DNA from: Butyricicoccus pullicaecorum
GTDB lineage: Bacteria > Bacillota > Clostridia > Oscillospirales > Butyricicoccaceae
NCBI GenBank assembly: GCA_018366195.1
Contig: JAGZIN010000003.1
Location: 62,001 to 126,000 of the forward strand
DNA: 64,000 nt
Direction: 5' to 3'
Made by a program: the position numbers and the translations under genes. Positions 46,970 to 56,452 of this stretch are shown here, piece by piece. Under the pieces are notes generated by a model, which was not told where the DNA came from, made no database searches, and worked only from the letters and a program-made list of their open reading frames with translations. Each line of letters begins with the position of its first letter. The first letter of the stretch is position 1.

Positions 46970-48469
46970 TTAAGCAGATTCACCGCTTGCTTTTTTTGCA
47001 CGCGCCGTTTTCCACGCAAACAATACAATGGTTGCGACTGCAATCAGCAAAAATGCCAGACTGATGGGACGTGTCACAAAAATGCTCAAGCTGCCATCAG
47101 AAAGCACCAACGCGCGACGGAAATTGGTTTCTGCAAGGGGGCCCAGTACAATACCCAGCAAAATCGGTACCAACTGGAAGTCCATACGACGCAGAAAATA
47201 TGCGAGGATACCTACAATCATGATGATGTAAACATCATACAGGCTATTGCTGGTAGAATATGCACCTGCGCTGCAAAATGTCAGCACGATACAGCACAGA
47301 ATCTCGTATGGAATCCGCGTAATATGGGCATAAAACTTTGTAAACACACTGCCAATCAAGTACATGAATATGTTAATGATAATCAAGCCGATCATAATTG
47401 CATACAGCACGTTGCCCTGATCGCGGAACAGCATGGGTCCGGGAATCATACCGTGAATCATAAAGGCACCCATCAAGATAGCGGTTGCGCCATCTCCAGG
47501 AACTCCCAAGGTCAGCATAGGAATCATGGTTGCACCGCATGCACCATTATTCGCAGACTCTGATGCCGCAATGCCCTCAATTTCGCCTGTACCAAAGGTT
47601 TCGGGGTGGCTGGAAGACGTCTTGACCTGATTGTATGCAATAAATGCAGCCAAGCCGCCTCCGGTACCGGGTGTTGCACCAATGATGCAGCCAATCAGCG
47701 AACCGATTCCAATCGGCTTTCGGCAGCGCTTATATTCTTCCTTGGTAATCTTGCACTTTGTAATACCGGACGCATCAAAAACCTTTTTGTCTGTCCGCGG
47801 ATTATACTGCGACTTCATCATGATTTCCGAAATTGCAAACAATCCAATCAGCGCAATAATCAAATTGATGCCGCTCATCAGCTGTAAGTCACCAAATGTG
47901 AATCGTGTTGTGCCGCTGATGCCGTCCATACCGATGGTCGAAATAAAGACACCAATGCAGGCGCCAATGAGCCCCTTGAAGATGCTCTTATTGGACACAC
48001 CTGCAATGACTGAAAGTCCGAAAACGGCGAGTGCCAGATACTCAGCCGGTCCAAACAGCAGTGTAATTTTTGCAATCTGCGGTGCCAGAAAAAGCAAAGC
48101 TGCTGCACTAATCAAACCGCCGATGGTGGAGGCAAAGAGCGCCATAGACAGCGCTTTATATGCCATTCCCTTTTGGGTCATTGGATAGCCGTCAAACAAG
48201 GTTGCAGCATTTGCCGATGTACCCGGCGTATTGATTAAAATTGCCGTAATAGAGCCGCCATAAGTACCACCGCAGTAAATGGCGAGCAGCATGAGAATCG
48301 CCATTGTGGGGTCCATACCATAAGTGAGCGGGATACACAAAATAATTCCCAAATCTGAGGTCAATCCCGGAATGGCGCCAACGATGATGCCCAGCGCCAA
48401 GCCAACTGGAATGATGAGAAAATTCTGCCATTGCATCAGGATTTGCAGACCACTGAAAAATGTTTCCAT
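46970..48469 (-). CDS. tctA: tripartite tricarboxylate transporter large membrane subunit TctA
   Basis: 499 aa with about 11-12 membrane helices. The family motif region GAIPGLTSDLGIILCIPLTYGMDP (as GAIPGLTSDLGI) is at about residues 32-43, and CGGTYGGSITAILINTPGTSANAATLFDGYPM (as YGGSITAILINTPGT) follows. The second half repeats the pattern with GATPGTGGGLAAFIAYNQ and LGVPGDGATAIL. TctA is the channel of the TTT system that takes up carboxylates with the help of a binding protein. Last gene of the tctC-tctB-tctA set, followed by a terminator. Confidence 0.95.
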   Translation of the reverse strand: METFFSGLQILMQWQNFLIIPVGLALGIIVGAIPGLTSDLGIILCIPLTYGMDPTMAILMLLAIYCGGTYGGSITAILINTPGTSANAATLFDGYPMTQKGMAYKALSMALFASTIGGLISAAALLFLAPQIAKITLLFGPAEYLALAVFGLSVIAGVSNKSIFKGLIGACIGVFISTIGMDGISGTTRFTFGDLQLMSGINLIIALIGLFAISEIMMKSQYNPRTDKKVFDASGITKCKITKEEYKRCRKPIGIGSLIGCIIGATPGTGGGLAAFIAYNQVKTSSSHPETFGTGEIEGIAASESANNGACGATMIPMLTLGVPGDGATAILMGAFMIHGMIPGPMLFRDQGNVLYAIMIGLIIINIFMYLIGSVFTKFYAHITRIPYEILCCIVLTFCSAGAYSTSNSLYDVYIIMIVGILAYFLRRMDFQLVPILLGIVLGPLAETNFRRALVLSDGSLSIFVTRPISLAFLLIAVATIVLFAWKTARAKKASGESA

Positions 48470-48484
48470 TTGCTTCCCCCTTTC

Positions 48485-48955
48485 TTACGGCAGCGACACA
48501 TGCAGCAAGGTCTTAAAGACAAAATATACAACAACAACCATTCCCAGAGGAATTGCGTAGTAGTACCACTTGCGCGCACCATAGAACAACAAGATTGAAA
48601 CAACCAACAGGATTGTTGCAATCAAAAATCCGAAATATGTCAGCAGCACCAGATACGCCAGCAGCATCAGCGCATAAACGACCGAACGCATTTCCTGACG
48701 AAATTTTTCCGATGTAAATGCCTCCCGATTGAGCACAACCGTTTTTTTCTCAGCGGAAAATATCCCCTGCAAGAGCAGTCCCAAAGAAAACAACCCCATT
48801 CCGCCAATTGCAACACGCGGGATTGTCTGTGCGTTGACCGCCGTGGTTTCCATTGTGTTGATTTGGCTGGGAACCAGCAGCCATAATACGATGGCTGTCA
48901 CCAGAAACACCGCACCGGAAATGATTTCCGAATTATATTTTATTTTCATAGGCAT
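48485..48955 (-). CDS. tctB: tripartite tricarboxylate transporter small membrane subunit TctB
   Basis: 156 aa with four membrane helices, at about residues 14-30, 50-65, 85-120 and 128-150, and a charged loop between the second and third. Low sequence conservation is normal for TctB; the position between tctC and tctA and the length fix the call. Confidence 0.88.
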   Translation of the reverse strand: MPMKIKYNSEIISGAVFLVTAIVLWLLVPSQINTMETTAVNAQTIPRVAIGGMGLFSLGLLLQGIFSAEKKTVVLNREAFTSEKFRQEMRSVVYALMLLAYLVLLTYFGFLIATILLVVSILLFYGARKWYYYAIPLGMVVVVYFVFKTLLHVSLP

Positions 48956-49021
48956 ACCTTCTTAAACAGCTGTGCTGCGAAGCGGAAGCATTTGCATTAC
49001 CACCTCGCAGCAGCCATATTT

Positions 49022-50032
49022 TTACTTCAGCAGCGCGATATAGTCCTTCATCGCGTCCTTCTGTTCTTCGATTTTAGAAAGAATTTCGTCCTCGGTTCCA
49101 GCCCATGCCTGCATTCCCATTTCACTCATGAACTTCTGGAATTCTTCATCTGCATAAACCTTCTGGATAAATTCAGTCAGTACTTTCTTCTTTTCGTCAT
49201 CTACTGTGGAGCGAACAGCGAAATAGTCCATGCCGATGAACTCTGCGTCAATGCCCTGATCCTTGAAAGACGGGATATGTCCAATGCCTTCCACGTCAAT
49301 GCCTTCCGGAATAAAGGTACCCAGACAAGCCAACTGACCGCTCTTCACATAGTCGCGATATACTGGGGGCGAACCAATCGCAACATCAACATGTCCGCCA
49401 ACCAGCGCATTGATGGCATCTTGACCGCCATCATACGGAACGGCCTCCGCAGGGATTCCCAGTTTTTTGAACAGAACCGAAATCATGGTGTAGCTGTCAT
49501 TGCCCGGGCCGCCTGTTGTTGCATATTTCACAGTTTTTCCCGATGCGCCATATTCCTTCAGCTGGTCGAGTGTTTCAATGCCGCTCTTTGCCGGATTGGT
49601 CAGCACAACGAACTCTACCTCACGCATGCCAACCAATGGCGTGATATCCTCCAGCTTATAATTTACATTCTGGAAGCTTGGAGTCAAAGAAAACAAAGGT
49701 CCGTTTGCCACGACCATTGTATAGCCATCATCTGCCGCTTTGAGGGCTGCTGCCATTGCAATGGTTCCTGCACCGCCATTTTTGTTTTCTACGATTACCG
49801 GCACGCCCAGATATTTTTCGCCATAGGAAGCGACCTGTCGGGCAATGGTATCCGGACCGCCGCCAAGACTCCACGGCATAATGATTGTAACCTGCTTATT
49901 CGGAAACTTTTCCCCCGAATTTGATGCCGTCGAAGCACCAGAGCCATCTCCCGACGAGCCGCACGCAGTCATAGACAACAGCATACCCGATGCCATCACT
50001 ACACTGAGCAAGCGTTTGGTGAAACTCTTCAT
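49022..50032 (-). CDS. tctC: tripartite tricarboxylate transporter substrate-binding lipoprotein TctC
   Basis: 336 aa from the ATG at 50032 (GGAGG 7 nt upstream). The lipobox is SMTAC, followed by a Ser/Gly-rich linker (GSSGDGSGASTASNSG) and the binding domain FPNKQVTIIMPWSLGGGPDTIARQ, typical of the Bug/TctC family. EVEFVVLTNP, then ATTGGPGNDSYT and GHVDVAIGSPPVYRDY are also family-like. It captures an anionic substrate, usually a di- or tricarboxylate; the actual ligand cannot be read from sequence. Confidence 0.94.
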   Translation of the reverse strand: MKSFTKRLLSVVMASGMLLSMTACGSSGDGSGASTASNSGEKFPNKQVTIIMPWSLGGGPDTIARQVASYGEKYLGVPVIVENKNGGAGTIAMAAALKAADDGYTMVVANGPLFSLTPSFQNVNYKLEDITPLVGMREVEFVVLTNPAKSGIETLDQLKEYGASGKTVKYATTGGPGNDSYTMISVLFKKLGIPAEAVPYDGGQDAINALVGGHVDVAIGSPPVYRDYVKSGQLACLGTFIPEGIDVEGIGHIPSFKDQGIDAEFIGMDYFAVRSTVDDEKKKVLTEFIQKVYADEEFQKFMSEMGMQAWAGTEDEILSKIEEQKDAMKDYIALLK

Positions 50033-50057
50033 TTTGAATCCTCCATTTTCTTTTTGC

Positions 50058-51014
50058 TTATATTTTGATAAATTCCGTTGTGACTTCTCCGGAATCAACC
50101 ACAAGTTTTATGGCATTTGCGCCATCTGGATTGCTGAAAAACGGTTCATACACACATTCATCTGTGAATAACAGCTGTACCTTCGGGTGCAGTCTGCGCA
50201 GCATTTCGTACACTGCCGGACATGCACTTTGATAGCGTCGGTCTGAGGACGCCGTGGTAATGACATAGCGAAGCGGCATACCCTGTGCCACACGTTCCTC
50301 CATGCTGTCCCGCTGACCATGATGCGGCAGCTTGAGAATCTGAACCTTCTCCCACTCGGAAGGGGCAATGTCCTTCCACCCGCTCGGACAGTTATCCGCC
50401 GCAAGCAAAACATCAGTCTGTCCCGCCGATATTTTGACAAGCAGGCTGTACTGGTTTGAGATGCAATCGAGCAGAACCAGTTTGTCTGTACAATCCTCTG
50501 CACGGAATACATCTGCCAAATGCTGTTCAAACTCTTGTCGCTTTTCCGCATTTGGTGCAAGAATCTTGATTTGCAGACCGGCAAAATCGTACACCGTCTC
50601 CGGCTGCGCCATACGGACTGGAATCCCATTTTGTACGGCATACTGTACCATTCTCGTTAAGGCAGACAGTGCACGGGCAAATAAATGCGCACTGCGCGGC
50701 GCACTGTCATCTGGCTCAAAGACCCGTGATTCCATAAACAGCGCCGGTTCATACGGAATTACCATTTCCCGTACCGGAAACTCATAAAGGATTTGCTCCA
50801 AACCACACACATGGTCCTCATGGATATGAGAAATCATGAGCAAATCAATTTGCGGTATTTGTGCCCGACGCAGATATTCTGCCGCACGCATACGGTTCGG
50901 GAATCCTTCAAACTCCTCCTTGCAGCTGCTTCCTCCGTCCAGAAGCATGGTCTGATTGTTTTGCTCAATCAAAATCGCGTCTCCATAGCCAACGTTGATA
51001 AAGCTTAATTCCAT
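50058..51014 (-). CDS. MBL-fold metallohydrolase (ComEC/Rec2-like domain)
   Basis: 318 aa from the ATG at 51014; the open frame beyond lies in the leader RNA. MELSFINVGYGDAILIEQ and LLDGGSS open the fold. The metal motif is MISHIHEDHVCGLE (HxHxDH), and the ILKLPHHGQRDS segment is typical of the ComEC-type MBL group. No membrane helices, so this is a soluble enzyme rather than DNA-uptake ComEC. It begins the transporter operon, 25 bp upstream of tctC, so it may hydrolyse the imported compound (ester, lactone or phosphodiester); inference. Confidence 0.85.
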   Translation of the reverse strand: MELSFINVGYGDAILIEQNNQTMLLDGGSSCKEEFEGFPNRMRAAEYLRRAQIPQIDLLMISHIHEDHVCGLEQILYEFPVREMVIPYEPALFMESRVFEPDDSAPRSAHLFARALSALTRMVQYAVQNGIPVRMAQPETVYDFAGLQIKILAPNAEKRQEFEQHLADVFRAEDCTDKLVLLDCISNQYSLLVKISAGQTDVLLAADNCPSGWKDIAPSEWEKVQILKLPHHGQRDSMEERVAQGMPLRYVITTASSDRRYQSACPAVYEMLRRLHPKVQLLFTDECVYEPFFSNPDGANAIKLVVDSGEVTTEFIKI

Positions 51015-51217
51015 GAGAAACCCCTTTCTCCCAAGCACTGTACGGCGGGTTTTCAAAGTGCCTGACGTGACAAAATTCATAAAATCATGTGCGCAACGGC
51101 AGTAAGTTCGACGGCTTGCCAGCCCCTTGCATCTGCTGCTTTTTCAGCCTGTCAGTCCCCCGTATGCAGCTGTCTTTTCCATGGCAGATTTTATGAACCA
51201 AATGTGAACATTGCTAT
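51015..51217 (-). promoter_or_regulatory. long 5' leader of the MBL-tct operon
   Basis: About 200 nt separate the promoter from the first start codon. On the minus strand the leader holds hairpin-capable pieces such as GGCTGAAAAAGCAGC and GGGCTGGCAAGCCG. I tried to match it to common riboswitch consensus elements (TPP, lysine, cobalamin, ZTP, THF) and could not. It may be a structured control element or simply a long leader. Confidence 0.4.
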
Positions 51218-51223
51218 GTTTTC

Positions 51224-51252
51224 ATGATACGATGCACTCGTTTTTTTGTCAA
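51224..51252 (-). promoter_or_regulatory. promoter of the MBL-tctCBA operon
   Basis: Minus strand TTGACA (51247-51252), 17-bp spacer, TATCAT (51224-51229). Consensus -35, near-consensus -10. Confidence 0.82.
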
Positions 51253-51508
51253 TTGCTTTTACCTATTTTTTGTCATCTCGTGGAATTATTTGTAAGAATG
51301 ACAAAGATTAAAGGGCGCACTTTGATACTTTTGACAAACTTGCCCCATTTACAAGGCATCGCACCATATACCCATTTTACACACAATTTTCATACGTTTC
51401 TCAAGATTTTTTCAAACTATTTTTTGCTTTCAAGCCTTTCTTTGACAATCCGTGTTCTCCCATTGGCTCTTGGTGCGCAGCCTGTATTTTTGTCACCGCT
51501 GCAAGCAT
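51253..51508. other. AT-rich gene-free stretch upstream of the MBL-tct promoter
   Basis: About 255 bp between the folD terminator and the transporter promoter. It is noticeably A+T-rich with several TTTGTCA / TGACAAA pieces (for example near 51248, 51295 and 51322). These could be regulator sites or unused -35 boxes. The open frames here have no ribosome binding site and look like chance. Confidence 0.4.
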
Positions 51509-51544
51509 AAAAAAACAGGCTGCCGCCTGTGAGCAGCGACAGCC
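51509..51544 (-). terminator. rho-independent terminator after folD
   Basis: GGCTGCCGC (51518-51526) pairs with GCGACAGCC (51536-51544) with one mismatch; on the minus strand it is followed by TGTTTTTTT. Confidence 0.82.
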
Positions 51545-51590
51545 CGTAAAAATATAGAGATTTTATGGATTCTGTGCAGGGCACAGGTGC

Positions 51591-52439
51591 TCAGTCCCGA
51601 AGGGAAAGCTGTGCTGACTTGAGCGTATTTTTCATCAGCATCGTAATGGTCATTGGACCCACACCACCCGGCACAGGCGTCATATAGCCTGCTGTCTCTG
51701 CAACGTCTGGCGCAACATCGCCGCAGAGCTTGCCATCTGCGCGGTTCATGCCTACATCAATCACAACCGCCCCCGGCTTTACCATATCACGTGTGACAAA
51801 ACCGGCGCGTCCTACGGCTGCCACCAAAATATCTGCCTCCCGACAAATTTCTGCAAGCTGCTCTGTCTTGCTGTGACAGATGGTTACTGTACCATTTCGG
51901 TGCAGCAGCAGCATACTCATCGGCTTACCCACAATATTGGAACGTCCAATGACAACACAGCGCTTGCCGCTTGGGTCGATTCCATAGGCGTCCAAAAGCT
52001 CCATCACACCCGCCGGTGTACAGGGCAGAAAATCATAATTTCCAATCATGATTTTGCCGACATTGGACGAATGGAATGCATCGACATCTTTGCGAGCATC
52101 AATTGCAGCAATCACCGCCTCCTCTCGAATGTGCTTTGGAAGCGGAAGCTGGCACAAAATCCCATGGATACGCGGATTCTGGTTCAGCTCCTCAATCAAT
52201 TCCAGCAGCGCCTCCTCTTTCGTCTCCGCTGGCAGTACATACTTTTCGCTGTAAAATCCACATTCTACGCACGCCTTTTCCTTGTTGCGCACATACACCT
52301 GACTTGCCGGATCTTCGCCCACCAGAATCACTGCCAGCCCGGGTCGCACGCCCTTTTCCGTAAGCTTACGGGTCTGTTCCAAAATCTGTCCTCTTACCTG
52401 AGCGGACAGCGCTTTTCCGTCCATTAAAATTGCACTCAT
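51591..52439 (-). CDS. folD: bifunctional methylenetetrahydrofolate dehydrogenase / methenyltetrahydrofolate cyclohydrolase
   Basis: One-carbon metabolism: interconverts 5,10-methylene-, methenyl- and 10-formyl-THF, the last being the Fmt donor. 282 aa from the ATG at 52439 (AAAGGAG 8 nt upstream). [19 protein letters not shown] contains the catalytic Yxxx[13 protein letters not shown] and [27 protein letters not shown] and [18 protein letters not shown] (as [10 protein letters not shown]) are all FolD signatures. It overlaps lgt by 4 bp. Confidence 0.97.
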   Translation of the reverse strand: MSAILMDGKALSAQVRGQILEQTRKLTEKGVRPGLAVILVGEDPASQVYVRNKEKACVECGFYSEKYVLPAETKEEALLELIEELNQNPRIHGILCQLPLPKHIREEAVIAAIDARKDVDAFHSSNVGKIMIGNYDFLPCTPAGVMELLDAYGIDPSGKRCVVIGRSNIVGKPMSMLLLHRNGTVTICHSKTEQLAEICREADILVAAVGRAGFVTRDMVKPGAVVIDVGMNRADGKLCGDVAPDVAETAGYMTPVPGGVGPMTITMLMKNTLKSAQLSLRD

Positions 52440-53296
52440 GTTTGTATCTCCTTTGTTTCTTGTCGAATTGCGCGTGGGTCTGCATGCGGATTCCAAAGCT
52501 GCGACAGCGTCTGCACCTGTTTTTTCAGGCAGATTGCCATGAGCATGATACCTACCACACAGGAAACGATGGCAACCATCTGAGAGACACGGATTCCCGT
52601 TGCTCCTATATACAGGCTGTCCGTCCGAAGTCCTTCAATCCACGCACGCCCTGCCCCATACCAAATGAGATAGGACAGGAAAATCTGTCCGCGGAAGCGA
52701 TAATATTTTTTAGACAGGATATGCAAGATGAAAAATCCAACCAGATTCCACAGGGATTCATATAAGAATGTCGGGTGAAACGGTCCCTCTCCATTGACTG
52801 TCATACCCAGAATACTGTCTGTTACGGTACCATGTGCCTCCCCGTTGACAAAGTTGCCCCAGCGCCCAATACACTGTCCAATGAGCAGTCCAAGCGCTGC
52901 CACATCAAATGTCCCCGGAATACTGATTTTTTTATGCCTTCCATAGAATCCGACTGCAAGCAGCGCCCCGATGACACCGCCATAAATTGCGATGCCTCCA
53001 TTCCATATCGCAATAATCTCGCTCGGATTCTGACTATAATAGTCCCACTCCCACACCACATAATACAAACGGGCACATACGAGTGCAGTCGGCAGAGCAA
53101 CCAGAACGGCATCGAACAGCAAATCGCTGGTAAAGCCGAAATCCGAAATGCGTCTGCTGCAATAGAACAGAGCCAAGGCAAAGCCAAATGCGATAATCAT
53201 GCCATACCAGTAGATATCTTTTCCAAATAACGAAAATGCGACACGGTTGACTGTGACAGAAAGCCCCATCCCCGGAAATGCAATTACATTTTCCAT
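52436..53296 (-). CDS. lgt: prolipoprotein diacylglyceryl transferase
   Basis: Membrane enzyme that attaches diacylglycerol to the lipobox cysteine of prolipoproteins. 286 aa with seven membrane helices. [16 protein letters not shown] opens the protein, [14 protein letters not shown] contains the essential His-equivalent loop region, and [13 protein letters not shown] is the Lgt signature (RxGNFxNxExxG). It overlaps the M16 gene before it and folD after it. Its clients in this window include the tctC lipoprotein and the 26071-26448 lipoprotein. Confidence 0.95.
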   Translation of the reverse strand: MENVIAFPGMGLSVTVNRVAFSLFGKDIYWYGMIIAFGFALALFYCSRRISDFGFTSDLLFDAVLVALPTALVCARLYYVVWEWDYYSQNPSEIIAIWNGGIAIYGGVIGALLAVGFYGRHKKISIPGTFDVAALGLLIGQCIGRWGNFVNGEAHGTVTDSILGMTVNGEGPFHPTFLYESLWNLVGFFILHILSKKYYRFRGQIFLSYLIWYGAGRAWIEGLRTDSLYIGATGIRVSQMVAIVSCVVGIMLMAICLKKQVQTLSQLWNPHADPRAIRQETKEIQT

Positions 53297-54582
53297 GCTT
53301 CCGCCTTTCTTTCCTTTGCCTCAGCAGGCAATACAACCGACAGTGTCATGCGGTCGGGCTGTGCCCAGCGCACAAACATCTGCTGTACCTCCTGCTTGGT
53401 GATGGTATCATACAACTTAGCAAAATCCAGACAACATTCTCCTGCAAAGCTGCTCTCTGCCTGTGCACGGCAAAGTTCATCTGGCTGGTCAAGAACGCGG
53501 ACATTCATCCCATAGCATGCCTTTTTCATGCGGTCAAACAAGCTGTCCTCTATTCCCTGTGCGGCATATCGCTGTACCTGCTCAGCCACGCGGTCACGCA
53601 CTGCATAAGGGTCATTGCTTTCGCCGCCCAGCAGCGCGGCCGCCGCATCGGGCAGCAGGGCATAGCTGCTCTCAAATCCGCGTGTAACCAAACGCTCTTG
53701 ATACAGAGATACAAAGAGCGGAGCAGTATTGCCGCATAAAATCCGTGCTGCCAAGTCTCCAACCAGTTGACGGCGCAGATGACTTTCCCCCGGTGCAAGC
53801 GGCAGGTCTTTGATGCCCAGCATAAAGCTCGGCCGAGAGACAGACATATAGTGTGTGACCTCAGCCGCTGCCACGTTCTCCTGTCTCGCTCCATACTGTC
53901 TTGCCGCAACCTTTGCCGCAGTCTTCGGAGACAGGCTCTCTGCCATCTGTACGATGCGGTCAAAATCAGCATTGCCGCTCACAATCAGGCTCATATTGGC
54001 GGGGCTGTAAAACGCCTTATGACACAGGAATAAAATCTCAGGTGTGATTTCCGCAATGCTCTGTACACTGCCCGCAATCGAGGTGTTGACTGGGTGGGTG
54101 TGATACATTCCCTCAAAAACGCCCACATAGGTTTTCCAACTGGGAGTATCCTCCATCATATTGATTTCCTGGGCAATGATTCCCTTTTCCTTTTGCACAT
54201 TTTCCTCTGTAAAGTAAGGGGTAAAGACAAACCGAAATAAAATATCCAGATTCTGTTCCCATGCGTCGGTACAGGAAAAATAGTAGGCAGTCATAGCGTA
54301 GCTTGTAAAGGCATTCGGAGAAGCGCCGGTCTGTCCAAACTTTTGCAGCGCGTTGCCGTCTGCGTCCTCAAACATCTTATGCTCCAGAAAATGCGCGACA
54401 CCTGCCGGTGTATGATAGGTCACTCCGTCCATGGTAAAGGTGCGGTCAACCGCCCCAAAATTGGTGGCCAGCATGGCAAAGGTTTTGGAAAATCCTGGCT
54501 TAGGAATATAATAAATGTGCAATCCATTTTCCAGCATGGTATGCTTCATCTCCATGCCCAAGGCTTCAAAGCGCTGGTTCAT
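53284..54582 (-). CDS. M16-family metallopeptidase (YmfH-like)
   Basis: 432 aa. The inverted zinc motif HFLEHKMFED (HxxEH) lies at about residues 65-69, with the distal Glu about 75 residues later in the KEKGIIAQEINMMED segment. It is the active partner of a pair with the next gene upstream, like B. subtilis YmfH/YmfF, which process small peptides. The gene overlaps lgt and its partner by a few bases. Likely a cytoplasmic peptidase; substrate unknown. Confidence 0.88.
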   Translation of the reverse strand: MNQRFEALGMEMKHTMLENGLHIYYIPKPGFSKTFAMLATNFGAVDRTFTMDGVTYHTPAGVAHFLEHKMFEDADGNALQKFGQTGASPNAFTSYAMTAYYFSCTDAWEQNLDILFRFVFTPYFTEENVQKEKGIIAQEINMMEDTPSWKTYVGVFEGMYHTHPVNTSIAGSVQSIAEITPEILFLCHKAFYSPANMSLIVSGNADFDRIVQMAESLSPKTAAKVAARQYGARQENVAAAEVTHYMSVSRPSFMLGIKDLPLAPGESHLRRQLVGDLAARILCGNTAPLFVSLYQERLVTRGFESSYALLPDAAAALLGGESNDPYAVRDRVAEQVQRYAAQGIEDSLFDRMKKACYGMNVRVLDQPDELCRAQAESSFAGECCLDFAKLYDTITKQEVQQMFVRWAQPDRMTLSVVLPAEAKERKAEAWKM

Positions 54583-55850
54583 ACCCCCACCCCCTTGATA
54601 AAATAGATGAGATCCAGACCAATATGGCGTCCTACGGTCATGACCTGACCGCGCTCAACGCGGGAAAGACACGCAATCAGTTCCTCGGGTGTCTGTGTGC
54701 AGCCCGCAATCGCCTGCCTCTGCCAATAATACTCAAGAGACAACGGGCTGTCCTGCATGGAGCGCACGTTATGAATGACCGTCCTGCGTGCATTGTCCAG
54801 CTCCTCCTGCGTCAGACCTCCGCTGTGCAAATCCTCTATTTGCCGCAAAATCTCAGACAATGCTTCCTGATACTTTTCATTTTCGATACCTGAGGCAATC
54901 ATCATGATTCCCTTGAGTTTGTCAAGCGAAGCAGTGGCATAATAGCATAGAGAGCGCTTTTCGCGCACATGGCAGAACAGGCGTGAGCCGGTATAACCGC
55001 CCAAAACAGCTGTAAACAGCATGAGAGCCGGATACTGTTCCTCTGCTCCTGTCAGTCCCGTGCGCAGCCCCAGCGTCAGCTTGCCCTGTACGACCTGCAT
55101 TTCCTCGGTCACAGTCCGCGGAGCACGATTGAGCCGGCAGGCATCTGTCTGCGGACGATAGCACATGGCACGCTCCGGCAGCTTGAGTCCTTTCTGATAG
55201 GCTTGTGCCACCAGCGCTGCCTGTGCCGTACCGCAATAAAACAGCTCCACACGTGCAGTGCGCAAAATCTCCTGATAGGTTTGCCACACCGCCTGCATGG
55301 TCAGCGCCTGCGCCCCTTGCTCCGTACCATATTCACACGCACCAAACGCCTCTCCGTCGCACATGATTTCCTGTGCACGGCGCACTGCATAGCCGCTCGG
55401 ATTGTTTTTGAGCGCCGCAATGCGGTCTTTGAGGTTTGCCTGTTCGCTCACAAATGCAGTCTCGGCAAACCGTCCCTGTTCCAGCACCGGACAGCAAAGC
55501 AGCTCAGCAAGCAGTCGTGCGACCTGCTCCGTCAGGCTGTCTCCATCTGGTACACAGGACGCATCAATGCTGTCTGCCAGAAAACCAATCACAAGGCTCT
55601 CACCGGACTTGCGCACATAAGGCTCAATGCGTACCCCATACAGACCATCAAGCGCCTGCCCCAAGGCGGACAGATTGGGATACCGTTCGGTTCCGCAATA
55701 GAGCAGATACGGCAAAATTGCCGCTGCTGCATTTTCCTTCGCCAGCGGGAGCACAAAGGCTGCGCTGAATGCAGCCGTTTTGAACTGAGCTGTTGTGATG
55801 CAGGTCAGCTGTATGCCCTCACCAAGCGACTGCTGTGTCATGTTTTGCAT
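54579..55850 (-). CDS. M16-family peptidase homologue lacking the zinc motif (YmfF-like)
   Basis: 423 aa with the insulinase fold: PYLLYCGTERYPNLSALGQALDGLYG, LREKRS-type signature HVREKRSLCYYATASLD and GLTQEELDNARRTV. No HxxEH motif is present at the N-terminal position (YLLYCGTERY appears there instead). It is probably the non-catalytic half of a heterodimer with the overlapping YmfH-like gene. First gene of the ymfF-ymfH-lgt-folD transcript; GAAAGG lies upstream of the ATG. Confidence 0.86.
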   Translation of the reverse strand: MQNMTQQSLGEGIQLTCITTAQFKTAAFSAAFVLPLAKENAAAAILPYLLYCGTERYPNLSALGQALDGLYGVRIEPYVRKSGESLVIGFLADSIDASCVPDGDSLTEQVARLLAELLCCPVLEQGRFAETAFVSEQANLKDRIAALKNNPSGYAVRRAQEIMCDGEAFGACEYGTEQGAQALTMQAVWQTYQEILRTARVELFYCGTAQAALVAQAYQKGLKLPERAMCYRPQTDACRLNRAPRTVTEEMQVVQGKLTLGLRTGLTGAEEQYPALMLFTAVLGGYTGSRLFCHVREKRSLCYYATASLDKLKGIMMIASGIENEKYQEALSEILRQIEDLHSGGLTQEELDNARRTVIHNVRSMQDSPLSLEYYWQRQAIAGCTQTPEELIACLSRVERGQVMTVGRHIGLDLIYFIKGVGV

Positions 55851-55893
55851 AAAATATCCTTTCTTCCTATATTGAAATCAAAAAACCAATTTT

Positions 55894-55922
55894 AGTATAT
55901 CGCGGATATCCCGCAAAGTCCA
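55894..55922 (-). promoter_or_regulatory. promoter of the ymfF-ymfH-lgt-folD operon
   Basis: Minus strand TGGACT (55917-55922), 17-bp spacer, TATACT (55894-55899), 44 bp before the ATG. Confidence 0.6.
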
Positions 55923-55973
55923 GCACACAAAATACAAACTTTATGAAAATCATAAAAAAATTTACAGTTCCTC

Positions 55974-56002
55974 TTGACAGACCCGCCCGCTTCGTGTAAT
56001 AT
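55974..56002 (+). promoter_or_regulatory. promoter of the ylxM-ffh operon
   Basis: TTGACA (55974-55979), 17-bp spacer, TAATAT (55997-56002). A TATAAT three bases on would give a 20-bp spacer and is less likely. Confidence 0.75.
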
Positions 56003-56055
56003 AATTATCGTTGCAGTTGTAAAGTGTTCCGCTTTACACAGTGAGGAGGCTCGTT

Positions 56056-56421
56056 ATGAAAACCGACCCATTTATGTTGTGTCTCCTATTTGACTTCTAC
56101 GGCGAAATGCTGACCGATAAGCAGCGCGAGCTGTTTGACCTTTACTACAATGAAGATCTCTCCCTCGCCGAAATCGCCGAGCATGCCAAAATCACTCGTC
56201 AGGGGGTGCGCGATGCCATCGTCCGCGCCGAACATACCCTGACCGATTTGGAAGAAAAGCTGCATCTGGTTTCTCGGTACGGCAAGATGGATCAGCACAT
56301 AGATGCGCTTGCCAGTGAAGTCAAGATGCTTTCCCGCATCAACGCCAACTACATGCAGAATGCTGAGATTTCCAAGATTTTGGCACGTATGTCCGAGCAT
56401 ATTCACGCAATCAGCGGTTGA
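56056..56421 (+). CDS. ylxM: YlxM/p13-like DNA-binding protein (UPF0122)
   Basis: 121 aa from the ATG at 56056 (GAGGAGG 8 nt upstream). The core LLFDFYGEMLTDKQRELFDLYYNEDLSLAEIA contains a sigma-70 region 4-like helix-turn-helix, with ITRQGVRDAIVRAEHTL as the recognition part. This family sits in front of ffh in most Firmicutes and Mollicutes and is linked with the signal recognition particle system. The gap to ffh is 31 bp. Confidence 0.93.
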   Translation: MKTDPFMLCLLFDFYGEMLTDKQRELFDLYYNEDLSLAEIAEHAKITRQGVRDAIVRAEHTLTDLEEKLHLVSRYGKMDQHIDALASEVKMLSRINANYMQNAEISKILARMSEHIHAISG

Positions 56422-56452
56422 TTTTATATCCTAGAACACGACGGAGGCTATT

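Noticed and set aside
51211..51510. 99-codon plus-strand frame in the gene-free region before folD
   Set aside because: Phe/Leu/His-rich, no ribosome binding site, overlaps the promoter of the MBL-tct operon.
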